DNA of 13,426 nt from an uncultured Collinsella sp. (GCA_900540935.1 UQHW01000045.1:1-13426), one strand, 5' to 3'. Positions 1 through 7,126 are shown, counted from the first letter of the stretch. The notes: a model not told the origin generated them from the sequence alone. Translations and numbers: made by a program.

Positions 1-73
1 AACGTCCTCGGACATGCAAAGGGCTCCGCTGCGCGCTTCGCGCGGCGGAGCCCTTTGCATGTCCGAGGACGTT
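1..73. repeat. Long perfect inverted repeat (hairpin) at window edge
   Basis: Bases 1-29 are exactly complementary to 45-73. Inside them a second stem (32-36 with 40-44) closes a TTC loop, so nearly the whole 73 bases fold into one hairpin with only a two-base bulge (30-31). A short T run (72-75) follows the right arm. It could be a terminator of a gene left of the window or a dispersed palindromic element. A 29-bp outer stem is far longer than an ordinary intrinsic terminator needs, which favours a repeat element or an RNase III type processing site. No gene on the left is visible to decide. Confidence 0.8.
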
Positions 74-215
74 TTGGAAAGTAACCCAAAGCGGCCCGGC
101 GGGGGTCCTGTGTAGTCACCCTTTAGGCGGAACTCTCCTAATTAGTTGGATGAGTCGTTTACTTACTTGTGCTGTTACCGTCTTCCCGCTGTTGTTGGGG
201 TATGCTTTGTTCGTA

Positions 216-233
216 TGTAAACGTATGACATGT
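216..233 (+). promoter_or_regulatory. Putative LacI-family operator in front of the repressor gene
   Basis: The 18-mer tgtaaacgtatgacatgt matches 15 of 18 positions of the operator at 1365-1382 in front of the sucrose operon. It lies 17 bases before the repressor start at 251. A weak promoter, TTGTTG (192-197), 16 bases, TATGTA (214-219), would place the operator on the -10 and start site, as expected for negative autoregulation. The matches are directly visible; the binding protein is inferred from position. Confidence 0.6.
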
Positions 234-250
234 TGATGGGGGAGGGTGCT

Positions 251-1261
251 ATGGCTCGCGAGAGTGCTCGTTCTAAAGATACGGCTAAGCCTGGCATCAA
301 GGAAGTTGCAGCGGTGGCGGGGGTTTCGCCTACTACGGTATCTCGCGTGCTTAATAATCGCGGCTATATTAGCCAAGAGACCCGCGATAAGGTCCATGCC
401 GCGATGGAGCGCATCAACTATACGCCCAACGATATCGCCCGTGCCATGCTCAACGGTCGCCTGAATCTTATCGGTATGATCGTTCCCTTTGTGAGCAGCC
501 CGTTCCATGCTCAGGTTGTGCAGGCGGTCGAGCGCACGTTAGCGGAAAACGGCTTTAAGATGTTGCTGTGCAACAGTGCCAATCGACCCGATCTTGAGCG
601 TTCCTATATTGACATGCTCCGCCGCAATATGGTCGACGGCGTCATCGTCAACTCCCTCAATATCGGTGCCGAGGCATATGCCGAGATGGGCTTGAGCCTG
701 GTTGGCATCGACTGCGATCTTGGCGAGGGCTCTGTCCAGATTGCAAGTGACAGCTATGGCATTGGCGAGCTCGCCACGCGCCGTCTGATTGATGACGGCT
801 GCAGGCGTATCCTGTGCCTGCGCAGCAATAGCCGCATGCGCATGCCTGCCAATAAGCGTACCGATGCCTACCTCGATGTTGTTGAGCAGGCCGGTTTGTC
901 CGCGCTTGTCCGTGAGGTTGAGTTCGTTAAGCCCGACGACGAAAAGGGCGCGGTCGTTGCGAAGATCCTCGATGAGAACCCCGATATTGACGGCATCTTT
1001 GCGGGAGACGATACGATGGCGGCCATCTGTCTCAACGTGATGAAGCAGCGCGGCTTGAGCGCTCCAGACGATATTAAGGTCGTGGGCGCGGATGGTGCCC
1101 GCCGAACTATGACGTTTATGCCTGACTTAACAACCGTACGTCAAGATATCGATCGCATCGGAGAGCTCGCGGCGCAATCCATCATCGCTCTTATTAACGG
1201 CGATAATCCCGAATCGAATATCAAGCTTCCCGTTGAACTTATTGAGGGCAAAACCGCGTAG
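251..1261 (+). CDS. LacI/GalR-family transcriptional repressor of the sucrose operon (ScrR-like)
   Basis: This 336-residue protein has the standard LacI layout: an N-terminal helix-turn-helix and hinge (about residues 16-70, with IKEVAAVAGVSPTTVSRVLN) followed by a periplasmic-binding-protein-like sensor domain to the C terminus. The length is typical. In-frame ATGs also occur at 230 and 236, but the start at 251 is preferred because GGGGGAGG (238-245) lies at the right distance; the earlier starts would place the operator within or directly against the coding start. It is followed by the sucrose operon, and near-identical operator sequences precede both transcription units. It most likely represses both and releases DNA on binding a sugar or sugar phosphate, as ScrR proteins do. 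Family assignment is firm; the ligand is inferred from context. Confidence 0.9.
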   Translation: MARESARSKDTAKPGIKEVAAVAGVSPTTVSRVLNNRGYISQETRDKVHAAMERINYTPNDIARAMLNGRLNLIGMIVPFVSSPFHAQVVQAVERTLAENGFKMLLCNSANRPDLERSYIDMLRRNMVDGVIVNSLNIGAEAYAEMGLSLVGIDCDLGEGSVQIASDSYGIGELATRRLIDDGCRRILCLRSNSRMRMPANKRTDAYLDVVEQAGLSALVREVEFVKPDDEKGAVVAKILDENPDIDGIFAGDDTMAAICLNVMKQRGLSAPDDIKVVGADGARRTMTFMPDLTTVRQDIDRIGELAAQSIIALINGDNPESNIKLPVELIEGKTA

Positions 1262-1314
1262 TTCATCCCGTGCCAAAAGAATTCCTCAAACGCCTCTGAT
1301 GACCGTTCACCGGC

Positions 1315-1332
1315 ATATGTCAACCGTTTGCC
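1315..1332 (-). promoter_or_regulatory. Putative LacI-family operator, upstream inverted copy
   Basis: Read on the minus strand this is ggcaaacggttgacatat, matching 15 of 18 positions of the operator at 1365-1382. It is the only copy in inverted orientation and lies 50 bp (centre to centre) upstream of the main site, a spacing that would allow looping or auxiliary repressor binding. The similarity is visible; function is inferred. Confidence 0.55.
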
Positions 1333-1364
1333 GACGACTGGAACTGCGAAAAGACGTATTGGTG

Positions 1365-1382
1365 TGAAAACGTTTGACATAT
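1365..1382 (+). promoter_or_regulatory. Putative LacI-family operator overlapping the -35 of the sucrose operon
   Basis: The sequence tgaaaacgtttgacatat has the AAACGTTT core with central CG that is typical of LacI/GalR operators. It contains the promoter -35 hexamer TTGACA at 1374-1379. It abuts a second copy at 1382-1399, so a bound repressor would block RNA polymerase. Confidence 0.7.
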
Positions 1383-1402
1383 GAAAACGATTGACATATC
1401 TT
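1374..1402 (+). promoter_or_regulatory. Promoter of the sucrose operon
   Basis: A perfect -35 hexamer TTGACA (1374-1379) is followed after exactly 17 bases by TATCTT (1397-1402, four of six matches to the -10 consensus), with a start expected near 1409. The -35 lies inside one putative operator and the spacer and first bases of the -10 inside the next. A second TTGACA at 1391-1396 has no good -10 at standard spacing. Confidence 0.65.
1382..1399 (+). promoter_or_regulatory. Putative LacI-family operator in the sucrose promoter spacer
   Basis: The sequence tgaaaacgattgacatat differs from the adjacent operator at 1365-1382 at a single position and repeats it directly at a 17-bp step, covering the promoter spacer and reaching the -10. 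Tandem near-identical sites suggest cooperative or layered repression. Confidence 0.7.
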
Positions 1403-1444
1403 GCCATTGTACCGAGTTAGTATGTCGTGGAAAGGAAGTCTCGG

Positions 1445-2827
1445 ATGCACAAGGTGTATTACCAGCCTGAGGGAATTTGGGTAGGCGACATCATGCCGTA
1501 CGGCGAGGACGGCACGTTCTATCTCTATCATCAGCGTGACACGCGTAACCCCGAACCTTTCGGAGAGCCGTTTGGCTGGGCACTCGCTACGACCAAGGAT
1601 TTCGTCAACTACAAGGACTTTGGCGAGAGCCTTGAGCGCGGCGGCGACGAGGAAGTCGACCAGTACATTTATGCCGGCACGGTGTTTAAGGTGGGCGACA
1701 AGTACCATGCGCTCTACACTGGTTGCAATCGCGATAAGGTCCGCGCACGTTTGATGAAGCAGGTTCTTCTTCACGCAACGAGCGACGACGCCGTCAAGTG
1801 GGAGAAGAACATCGCCGAGACGCTGCTTCCGCCCCAGGAGGGTTACGATGACCGCAACTGGCGCGATCCCTTTGTGCTTTGGGATGAGGAGAACGAGGAG
1901 TACATGCTCATCCTCGGCACGCGTGTGGGCGAGGACAAGCGTCTGATGACCGGCCGCCTGGTCAAGTTCACCTCCAAGGATCTGACCAACTGGGAGTTCC
2001 AGGGCGACTGGTGGAACCCGGGCCTGTACACCATGTTTGAGATGCCTGATCTCTTTAAGATGGGCGACTGGTGGTACCTCGTCTTTTCCGAGTACAGCGA
2101 CGGCAACAAGACCCGTTACCGCATGTCCAAGTCCATCAACGGTCCTTGGATTACCCCCGCTGACGACTCCTTCGACGGCCGCGCGTACTACGCCGCTCGC
2201 ACCGCATTCGATGGCGAGCGTCGCGTTCTCTTTGGTTGGGTTCCTACGCGTGACGAGGGCGGCGACCCCAGCTCTTACCTATGGGGTGGCACCTTTATGC
2301 CCCTCGAGATCGTTCAGCGTGCCGACGGAACGCTCGGCACCAAGCTCCCCGACAGCATGCTTGGCGCCTTTGGCGAGGGCAAGGCTGTCGAGACCTTTGA
2401 GCTTTCCTGCGAGTCGGGCAAGGTCGAGCAGGTGCTCGCCGCGGATGCCGGCTCCACCTACTTGCTCGATGCCGACATTGAGCTCGGCGGTAACGCTGCC
2501 GGCTTCTCGGTCAAGTTCGCTGAGGACGCCGAGACCGGTCTTGCCTATGAGTTCCGCGCCAACCTGCGCGAGGGCAAGCTCGAGTTCACGCCGGCTCCCC
2601 AGTACCCGTGGTTCCAGGTCAACAACATGGGCCTCGAGCGTCCGTTGTTCTTTAAGGGCGAGGGCACTCACCATGTGCGTCTGGTCGTCGACGACGACAT
2701 CGCGACCATCTTTGTCGATGATGTTGCGCTCAACGCTCGCTTCTGCAACAAGCAGGGCCAGGGTATGGCGCTTACCGTCACCGACGGTGCGCTCAAGTGC
2801 GCAAACGCAACGATCGCGTCTCTGTAG
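1445..2827 (+). CDS. Divergent glycoside hydrolase family 32 enzyme (beta-fructosidase-like)
   Basis: This 460-residue protein is a GH32-type five-bladed propeller (about residues 1-300) with a C-terminal beta-sandwich (about 310-460). The general RDP motif is intact (D141 in NWRDPF). The acid/base region reads FEMPDLF (E199), where most members have ECPDLF. The nucleophile block reads WVGDIMPYGEDGTFYLYHQ (D15), where the usual form is WMNDPNG. The three catalytic acids are therefore kept in an altered setting. The start at 1445 is chosen for AAAGGAAG at 1431-1438; a GTG at 1427 in the same frame has no site. It is the first gene of the operon and is followed by scrA after 45 bases. It probably cleaves a phosphorylated fructoside in the cytoplasm: no signal peptide is present. 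The exact substrate cannot be read from sequence. Confidence 0.85.
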   Translation: MHKVYYQPEGIWVGDIMPYGEDGTFYLYHQRDTRNPEPFGEPFGWALATTKDFVNYKDFGESLERGGDEEVDQYIYAGTVFKVGDKYHALYTGCNRDKVRARLMKQVLLHATSDDAVKWEKNIAETLLPPQEGYDDRNWRDPFVLWDEENEEYMLILGTRVGEDKRLMTGRLVKFTSKDLTNWEFQGDWWNPGLYTMFEMPDLFKMGDWWYLVFSEYSDGNKTRYRMSKSINGPWITPADDSFDGRAYYAARTAFDGERRVLFGWVPTRDEGGDPSSYLWGGTFMPLEIVQRADGTLGTKLPDSMLGAFGEGKAVETFELSCESGKVEQVLAADAGSTYLLDADIELGGNAAGFSVKFAEDAETGLAYEFRANLREGKLEFTPAPQYPWFQVNNMGLERPLFFKGEGTHHVRLVVDDDIATIFVDDVALNARFCNKQGQGMALTVTDGALKCANATIASL

Positions 2828-2872
2828 CGGCAACGAACCGTTTTATGATTTAGAAAAGGAATGGAGAGGAAC

Positions 2873-4324
2873 ATGGACTACAAGGCAGTGTCCCAGCAAG
2901 TCGTCGACAACGTCGGCGGACTGGAGAACATCGAGGGCGCCACGCATTGCGTGACCCGTCTGCGTCTGGTGCTCAAGGATACGAGCAAATACAACAAGGC
3001 CGAGCTCGAGAACATCGATGGCGTCAAGGGCGTGCTGTACAACAGCGGCCAGCTCATGATCATCTTCGGTACCGGTACCGTCAACAAGGTTTACGATGAG
3101 TTTATGGCTCTGACGGGCGTTAAGGAGATCAGTGCTTCCGAGGTCAAGGGCGCCGAGGCGGACAAGAAGGGCAAGTTCTTCTCGGTCCTCAAGGTATTCT
3201 CGGACATCTTTATCCCCATCATTCCCGCCTTCGTCGGCGCTGCAATCATCATCGGCCTTAAGTCGTTGATCGTTGCCAACGGCCTCTTTGGCATGGAGGG
3301 CAGCCTCGCCGATCACAGCGAGTTCCTCAAGAACCTCGCAAGCTTCTTTGCCATTATCGCCACCACGTTCGACTACCTGCCTGTCCTGGTTATGTACAGC
3401 GCAGTCAAGCGTTTTGGCGGTAACCCGATCCTGGGCATCCTCGTCGGTATCGTCATGGTTCACCCGAGCCTTATGAACCGCAACACGTTCGTTATGGACC
3501 CGACGGGTGCTGAGTACTGGAACTTTGGTCCGCTCTCCATTCCCATGGTTGCTTTCCAGGGCGGCGTGTTCCCTGCAATTCTGACCGCCTGGTTTATGGC
3601 CAAGGTCGAAAAGATTGCCCAGAAGTACATCCCCGAGGTCGTTTCGTTCGTCTTTGTCCCGACCGTTACCCTGATTCTTGCTAACGTCGCCCTGTTCACC
3701 GTGTTCGGCCCGCTCGGTAACCTGATCGGTGACGTCCTCGCCGGCGTAATCGATATCCTGTACAACAGGATGGGCGTCTTTGGTGCCTTTGTCTTCGCCG
3801 CGTTCCTGCAGCCGCTCGTCGTTACCGGTACGCATCAGTTCATCCAGGGTATCGAAGCAAACCTTGTTGCCACGACTGGCTTCAACTACATCCAGGCCAT
3901 CTGGTCGGTTTCCATCATCGCCCAGGGCGGCGGCGCCATCGGTATGTACCTCATTCACAAGAAGCACTCCAAAGAGCGCAACATCTGCATGTCGTCCTTT
4001 ATCCCGACGCTGGTCGGAATCTCCGAGCCCGCTATCTTTGCTGCAAACATGCGCTATTCGATCATTCCGTTCATCTGCGCATGCATCGGTGCAGGCTGCG
4101 GCGGTGCCTTCGTCAAGCTCTTTGAGGTGCGCGCTATCGGTCAGGGTCTGACCGGCGTGCTTGGCCTGCTCATCGTCACGCCCGAGACCCTCGTGTGGTA
4201 TGTGGCTGGCAATCTCATCGCCTTTATCGTGCCGATCGTCTTGATCTTTGCCTACAACAAGGCAAAGGGCGTGCCGACCACCGATGAAGAGGGCGCTGGC
4301 GCTGGCTTCGACGTTAGCTTCTAG
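2873..4324 (+). CDS. scrA: Sucrose-type PTS permease, EIIBC
   Basis: This 483-residue protein of the glucose/sucrose PTS superfamily imports and phosphorylates its sugar. Residues 1-85 are the IIB domain with the phosphorylated cysteine C26 in GATHCVTRLRL. The segment IIFGTGTVNKVYDEF matches the sucrose branch (SacP/ScrA) better than the beta-glucoside branch. Residues from about 105 on are the multi-pass IIC domain, with PIIPAFVGAA, HPS (197-199), TGTHQFIQGIE (318-328) and the GISEPAIFA motif (E385). No IIA domain is fused and none is encoded nearby, so a IIA from elsewhere must feed it. The start at 2873 is preferred over an in-frame ATG at 2861 because GGAGAGGA (2863-2870) precedes it and MDYK is the usual IIB beginning. 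It sits between two GH32 genes; sucrose is the likely substrate. Confidence 0.9.
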   Translation: MDYKAVSQQVVDNVGGLENIEGATHCVTRLRLVLKDTSKYNKAELENIDGVKGVLYNSGQLMIIFGTGTVNKVYDEFMALTGVKEISASEVKGAEADKKGKFFSVLKVFSDIFIPIIPAFVGAAIIIGLKSLIVANGLFGMEGSLADHSEFLKNLASFFAIIATTFDYLPVLVMYSAVKRFGGNPILGILVGIVMVHPSLMNRNTFVMDPTGAEYWNFGPLSIPMVAFQGGVFPAILTAWFMAKVEKIAQKYIPEVVSFVFVPTVTLILANVALFTVFGPLGNLIGDVLAGVIDILYNRMGVFGAFVFAAFLQPLVVTGTHQFIQGIEANLVATTGFNYIQAIWSVSIIAQGGGAIGMYLIHKKHSKERNICMSSFIPTLVGISEPAIFAANMRYSIIPFICACIGAGCGGAFVKLFEVRAIGQGLTGVLGLLIVTPETLVWYVAGNLIAFIVPIVLIFAYNKAKGVPTTDEEGAGAGFDVSF

Positions 4325-4363
4325 TTGAGCCGTTCAGTGTAATCTGAGGATAAGTCCATTTGA

Positions 4364-4401
4364 GGAAGGGCGTTCGACTCGTGTGAGTCGAGCGTCCTTC
4401 C
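4364..4401 (+). other. Intercistronic hairpin between scrA and scrB
   Basis: Bases 4364-4380 pair with 4385-4401 around a GTGT loop: a 17-bp stem that is complete in RNA if two G-U pairs are allowed. No T run follows, so it is a poor intrinsic terminator. Lying 25 bases before scrB, it is more likely to stabilise or process the operon mRNA, or give partial attenuation, so that the two halves are expressed at different levels. Confidence 0.6.
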
Positions 4402-4425
4402 CCATAGACGAGAAAGTCAACGGCG

Positions 4426-5868
4426 ATGTTTAATCAAAAAAATAAGGTGACACGCGCGGACTATGAGCAGTGGCGTGCCGGACAGGATGAGACGGCGGGT
4501 CGCATCGCGTCCGACCCCGATAGGCTCCTGTTCCATGTGGAGCCTGAGCTTGGCTGGCTCAACGACCCCAACGGTTTGGTTCAGATTGGTGATACGTATC
4601 ACATCTATCATCAATACGATCCGTTCGATGCTGCGCATGGCGGTCCAGTGCTTTGGAACCATCTGACGACAAAGGATTTTGTGACGTACGAGAATCACGG
4701 CCCCGCACTGTTCCCCGATTCCGATTTGGATTCGAACGGAGCGTATTCTGGTTCTGCCTTTGTACGCGATGGCAAGATTCACTACTTCTATACCGGCAAC
4801 GTCAAGCATTTTGACCGCGATGATTACGACTACGTGTTGACGGGCCGTGAGCAAAACCAGATTCATATGGTTGCCGAGAATCCCGACGAATTGGGCGAGA
4901 AGTGCATAGCTGTTGGACCGGTCAATTACCCCGACGATATCGGTACGCACGTGCGCGACCCCAAGATCCTTGAGCACGATGGTATCTACTACATGGTTCT
5001 GGGCGCTCGTACGAAAGACGACCGTGGCTGCGTGCTTGTCTATACCTCGCGCAATCTTGAGGACTGGAGCTATGCGACGCGCATTGAGTTGGGCGAGAAG
5101 TTTGGCTTTATGTGGGAGTGCCCCGATCTGTTTGAGCTCGATGGCGAGCTTATTCTCGTTTGCTGTCCGCAGGGTGTGCCTGCCGATGGTTGGCGTTACC
5201 GCAATCCGCATCAGTGCGTGTGGTTCCCCATCGAGGCCGATTGGGAGGCGCCGAGCTTTAAAATCGTCGGGCAGGGCATGCCCCCGATGGTCGATGCCGG
5301 TTTTGATTTCTATGCTCCGCAGTCCTTTGAGGATGCTGCAGGCCGGCGTTTGATGATCGGATGGTCGGGTTGCCCCGATGCGACGGCAGAAAACCCGACG
5401 GTGGCGCGCGGGTGGCAGTGCGCGTTGACGGTGCCGCGAGAGCTGAGCATGCGCGATGGTAAGCTCTGCCAGCAGCCGGCGCACGAGATTGAGAGGATGC
5501 GCGGCGACTGCGTTCGCGCGACAGGCGGTGAAACCGTTGAGGAGCCGGGACGCCTGTTTGATCTTGTGGTTTCCTGTGAGGGCGCCAAGATGGTCGAGCT
5601 CGAAATCCGCAAGGGTGTCTTTGTACGTTATGCGGACGGGATGCTTACCCTCGACATGGGTGACGAAGGCTATGGGCGCGACCAAAGGTCGATCGAGCTC
5701 AGCGAGCTTCGCGACCTGCGCGTGCTTTCGGACACTACGATGGTCGAGATTTTTGCCAACAGCGGCGAGGCGGCACTTACGAGCCGTACCTATTCGCCGG
5801 CGGTTTCGGCGATGGGGTTGCATGCCGAGGGTGCGGCGTCGATGGATTTCTACCGCCTCGCGCATTAA
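4426..5868 (+). CDS. scrB: Sucrose-6-phosphate hydrolase (GH32 beta-fructosidase)
   Basis: This 480-residue GH32 enzyme has the usual family length and all three signature blocks: the nucleophile in GWLNDPNGL (D47), the transition-state stabiliser in VRDPK (D178) and the acid/base in WECPDLF (E231). The propeller spans about residues 30-340 and the beta-sandwich the remainder. There is no signal peptide, so it acts in the cytoplasm, where it splits the sucrose-6-phosphate delivered by ScrA into glucose-6-phosphate and fructose. It is the last gene of the operon. Its ribosome site is weak (GAGAAAG, 4410-4416), and a strong hairpin lies in the 101-base gap after scrA, so its expression may depend on that structure. 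Substrate assignment follows from the canonical motifs plus the PTS neighbour. Confidence 0.92.
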   Translation: MFNQKNKVTRADYEQWRAGQDETAGRIASDPDRLLFHVEPELGWLNDPNGLVQIGDTYHIYHQYDPFDAAHGGPVLWNHLTTKDFVTYENHGPALFPDSDLDSNGAYSGSAFVRDGKIHYFYTGNVKHFDRDDYDYVLTGREQNQIHMVAENPDELGEKCIAVGPVNYPDDIGTHVRDPKILEHDGIYYMVLGARTKDDRGCVLVYTSRNLEDWSYATRIELGEKFGFMWECPDLFELDGELILVCCPQGVPADGWRYRNPHQCVWFPIEADWEAPSFKIVGQGMPPMVDAGFDFYAPQSFEDAAGRRLMIGWSGCPDATAENPTVARGWQCALTVPRELSMRDGKLCQQPAHEIERMRGDCVRATGGETVEEPGRLFDLVVSCEGAKMVELEIRKGVFVRYADGMLTLDMGDEGYGRDQRSIELSELRDLRVLSDTTMVEIFANSGEAALTSRTYSPAVSAMGLHAEGAASMDFYRLAH

Positions 5869-5927
5869 CCGTGCGTGGAGCACGATTGGACTTGCTGGGC
5901 GGAATGTGTCGCAGTTGCCGCAGCGAA

Positions 5928-5956
5928 CTACCGTTTATCGCGTATAGCTACCGTTT
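5928..5956 (+). repeat. Direct repeat ahead of the degV-family promoter
   Basis: The nonamer ctaccgttt occurs at 5928-5936 and again at 5948-5956, a 20-bp step (about two helical turns). The second copy runs into the -35 hexamer. This is the typical geometry of a regulator site beside a promoter, though two short copies could be chance. Confidence 0.3.
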
Positions 5957-5983
5957 GCGGGATAAGTAACACTCATTTATAAA
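5955..5983 (+). promoter_or_regulatory. Promoter upstream of the DegV-family gene
   Basis: TTGCGG (5955-5960), exactly 17 bases, then TATAAA (5978-5983). A start near 5990 would give a leader of about 155 bases before the gene at 6145, containing the hairpin at 6016-6064. A second -10-like hexamer TAAAAT occurs at 5989-5994. Confidence 0.5.
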
Positions 5984-6015
5984 CCGTGTAAAATCTCAGG
6001 TAAGCACGGAGTTTT

Positions 6016-6064
6016 CCAGGGAGACGCTGTCCTTTGTTGTGTGCAAGGGGCGGCGTCTCTTTGG
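6016..6064 (+). terminator. Terminator-like hairpin between the sucrose operon and the DegV-family gene
   Basis: GAGACGC (6021-6027) pairs with GCGTCTC (6053-6059). Inside, CCTTTG pairs with CAAGGG allowing one G-U, and CCA/TGG extend it outside. A short T run follows the stem. It lies about 150 bases after scrB and could end that operon. Because a good promoter lies just upstream (5955-5983), it could instead be an attenuator in the leader of the next gene, or the end of a short RNA of roughly 75 bases. Confidence 0.5.
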
Positions 6065-6144
6065 CGCTTAGATGCTGTTGCACAACTGTGCGGTGGCCTG
6101 TGCTGGGTATTGGAAAGTCGACGTTGAGATGGGTCGTGATAAGA

Positions 6145-6999
6145 ATGGGCAAGTACGTAATCGTGGTTGAATCTGGGTCGGATGTGACGCCGGAGCTCTG
6201 CGAGCGCTACGGCATCGTGCGCGTGCCCATGCATGTCACGATTGGTGACGAGACCGTCGAGGACGGCTCCATCGATCCGCTCGAGATTTACTCGCGCTGC
6301 AACGAGTTTGGCGTGATGCCCAAGACCAGTGGCTGTGCGCCTGCGGATTTTGCTCACGTGTACGACCGCATTCACGCTGAGCAGCCCGGTGCGACCATTC
6401 TGCATCTTGCGTACTCCGAAGTCACGACTTGCTCGCATCAGTCCTCCAAGATTGCGGCTAAGGGCCGCGACTACGTATTCTCCATGGATACGCGTTTTGT
6501 CTCGGTGGGCCAGTCGCTCGTTGCCGTCGAGACCGCCAAATACATCGAGGCTCACCCCGATGCCACCGTCGACGAGATCTTTGCATTTACGAACTCCGTC
6601 ATGGACCGCGTGCTGCTGGGCTTTGTTCCTACCGACCTGGCCTTTCTTAAGGCGGGCGGTCGTCTGTCCAACGTCGCGTTCCTTGGCGCCCACCTGCTTA
6701 AGATTAAGCCCTGCATTGAGGTAACGGGCGGCAAGTTCGTGGCGACCAAGAAGTTCCGCGGCTCTATGCTCAAATGCGCCCGTGCCTTTATTGACCACAT
6801 GGTTGCGAAGGGCGAGATTGACTACTCGCACATTGGCCTGGCGTATTCGGTAGGCCTTTCCGAGGAGCTGCGCGACGACATGGAAGTCTATGCGCACGAC
6901 CTGGGCTTTAAAGACGTTACCTGGACTCAGGTCGGCGGTGTCATCTCGAGCCATTGCGGCCCGACCGCCTTTGGCGCGGTGCTCACGCTTAAGGCGTAA
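6145..6999 (+). CDS. DegV-family fatty-acid-binding protein (FakB-like)
   Basis: This 284-residue protein is the usual DegV length. DegV proteins bind a fatty acid and present it to a kinase (FakA/DhaK-like) for acyl phosphate formation. Visible features are the N-terminal VVESGSD strand-loop, PKTSGCAP (the T61-S62 element), FLKAGGRLSN (about 168-177) and HCGPTAFG (270-277). The loop that usually reads like SGLSGTYQSA is YSEVTTCSHQSSKIAA here, a clear departure, so lipid binding may differ. The start at 6145 is chosen because the protein then begins like the family; the frame is open 37 codons further up, but that stretch is not protein-like. The ribosome site is poor (GATAAG). No kinase partner is in the window. 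Confidence 0.85.
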   Translation: MGKYVIVVESGSDVTPELCERYGIVRVPMHVTIGDETVEDGSIDPLEIYSRCNEFGVMPKTSGCAPADFAHVYDRIHAEQPGATILHLAYSEVTTCSHQSSKIAAKGRDYVFSMDTRFVSVGQSLVAVETAKYIEAHPDATVDEIFAFTNSVMDRVLLGFVPTDLAFLKAGGRLSNVAFLGAHLLKIKPCIEVTGGKFVATKKFRGSMLKCARAFIDHMVAKGEIDYSHIGLAYSVGLSEELRDDMEVYAHDLGFKDVTWTQVGGVISSHCGPTAFGAVLTLKA

Positions 7000-7077
7000 A
7001 GGCTGTAGGCGAGCATTCTTCGGCTTCACATCTCGACATGGGCTCCCGTCACGGTAATGGGGGATAGATTAAAACGT

Positions 7078-7126
7078 GCCATTCTAGCCCGAGACGTTTA
7101 AACGCAAACGTATGGGCTAGAATGGC
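7078..7126. repeat. Hyphenated palindrome upstream of pflA
   Basis: The 13 bases 7078-7090 (gccattctagccc) are exactly complementary to 7114-7126. A second exact 6-bp stem (7094-7099 with 7106-7111) is nested inside, containing the 10-bp palindrome cgtttaaacg (7095-7104). It ends 46 bases before the preferred pflA start and contains TAGAAT, which could serve as a -10. It could be the terminator of the degV-type gene (no T run is present), a regulator site for pflA, or a dispersed palindromic element. Confidence 0.65.

Noticed and set aside
2037..2954. A 305-codon + strand open frame inside the first GH32 gene
   Set aside because: It is Ser/Arg/Pro-rich with no domain, overlaps both the GH32 gene and the scrA start, and is a frame shadow.
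2843..3967. A 374-codon minus-strand open frame opposite scrA
   Set aside because: The translation is a low-complexity D/E/N/G-rich string expected from the antisense of hydrophobic PTS codons; scrA itself is fully supported.
4417..5883. A 488-codon open frame on the minus strand covering the whole of scrB
   Set aside because: scrB has all GH32 catalytic motifs in the + frame. The antisense frame is the result of codon bias at high GC and has no recognisable domains.
5977..7029. A 350-codon minus-strand open frame opposite the DegV-family gene
   Set aside because: Antisense shadow: the + strand carries the complete DegV motif set, and no ribosome site or domain supports the minus frame.
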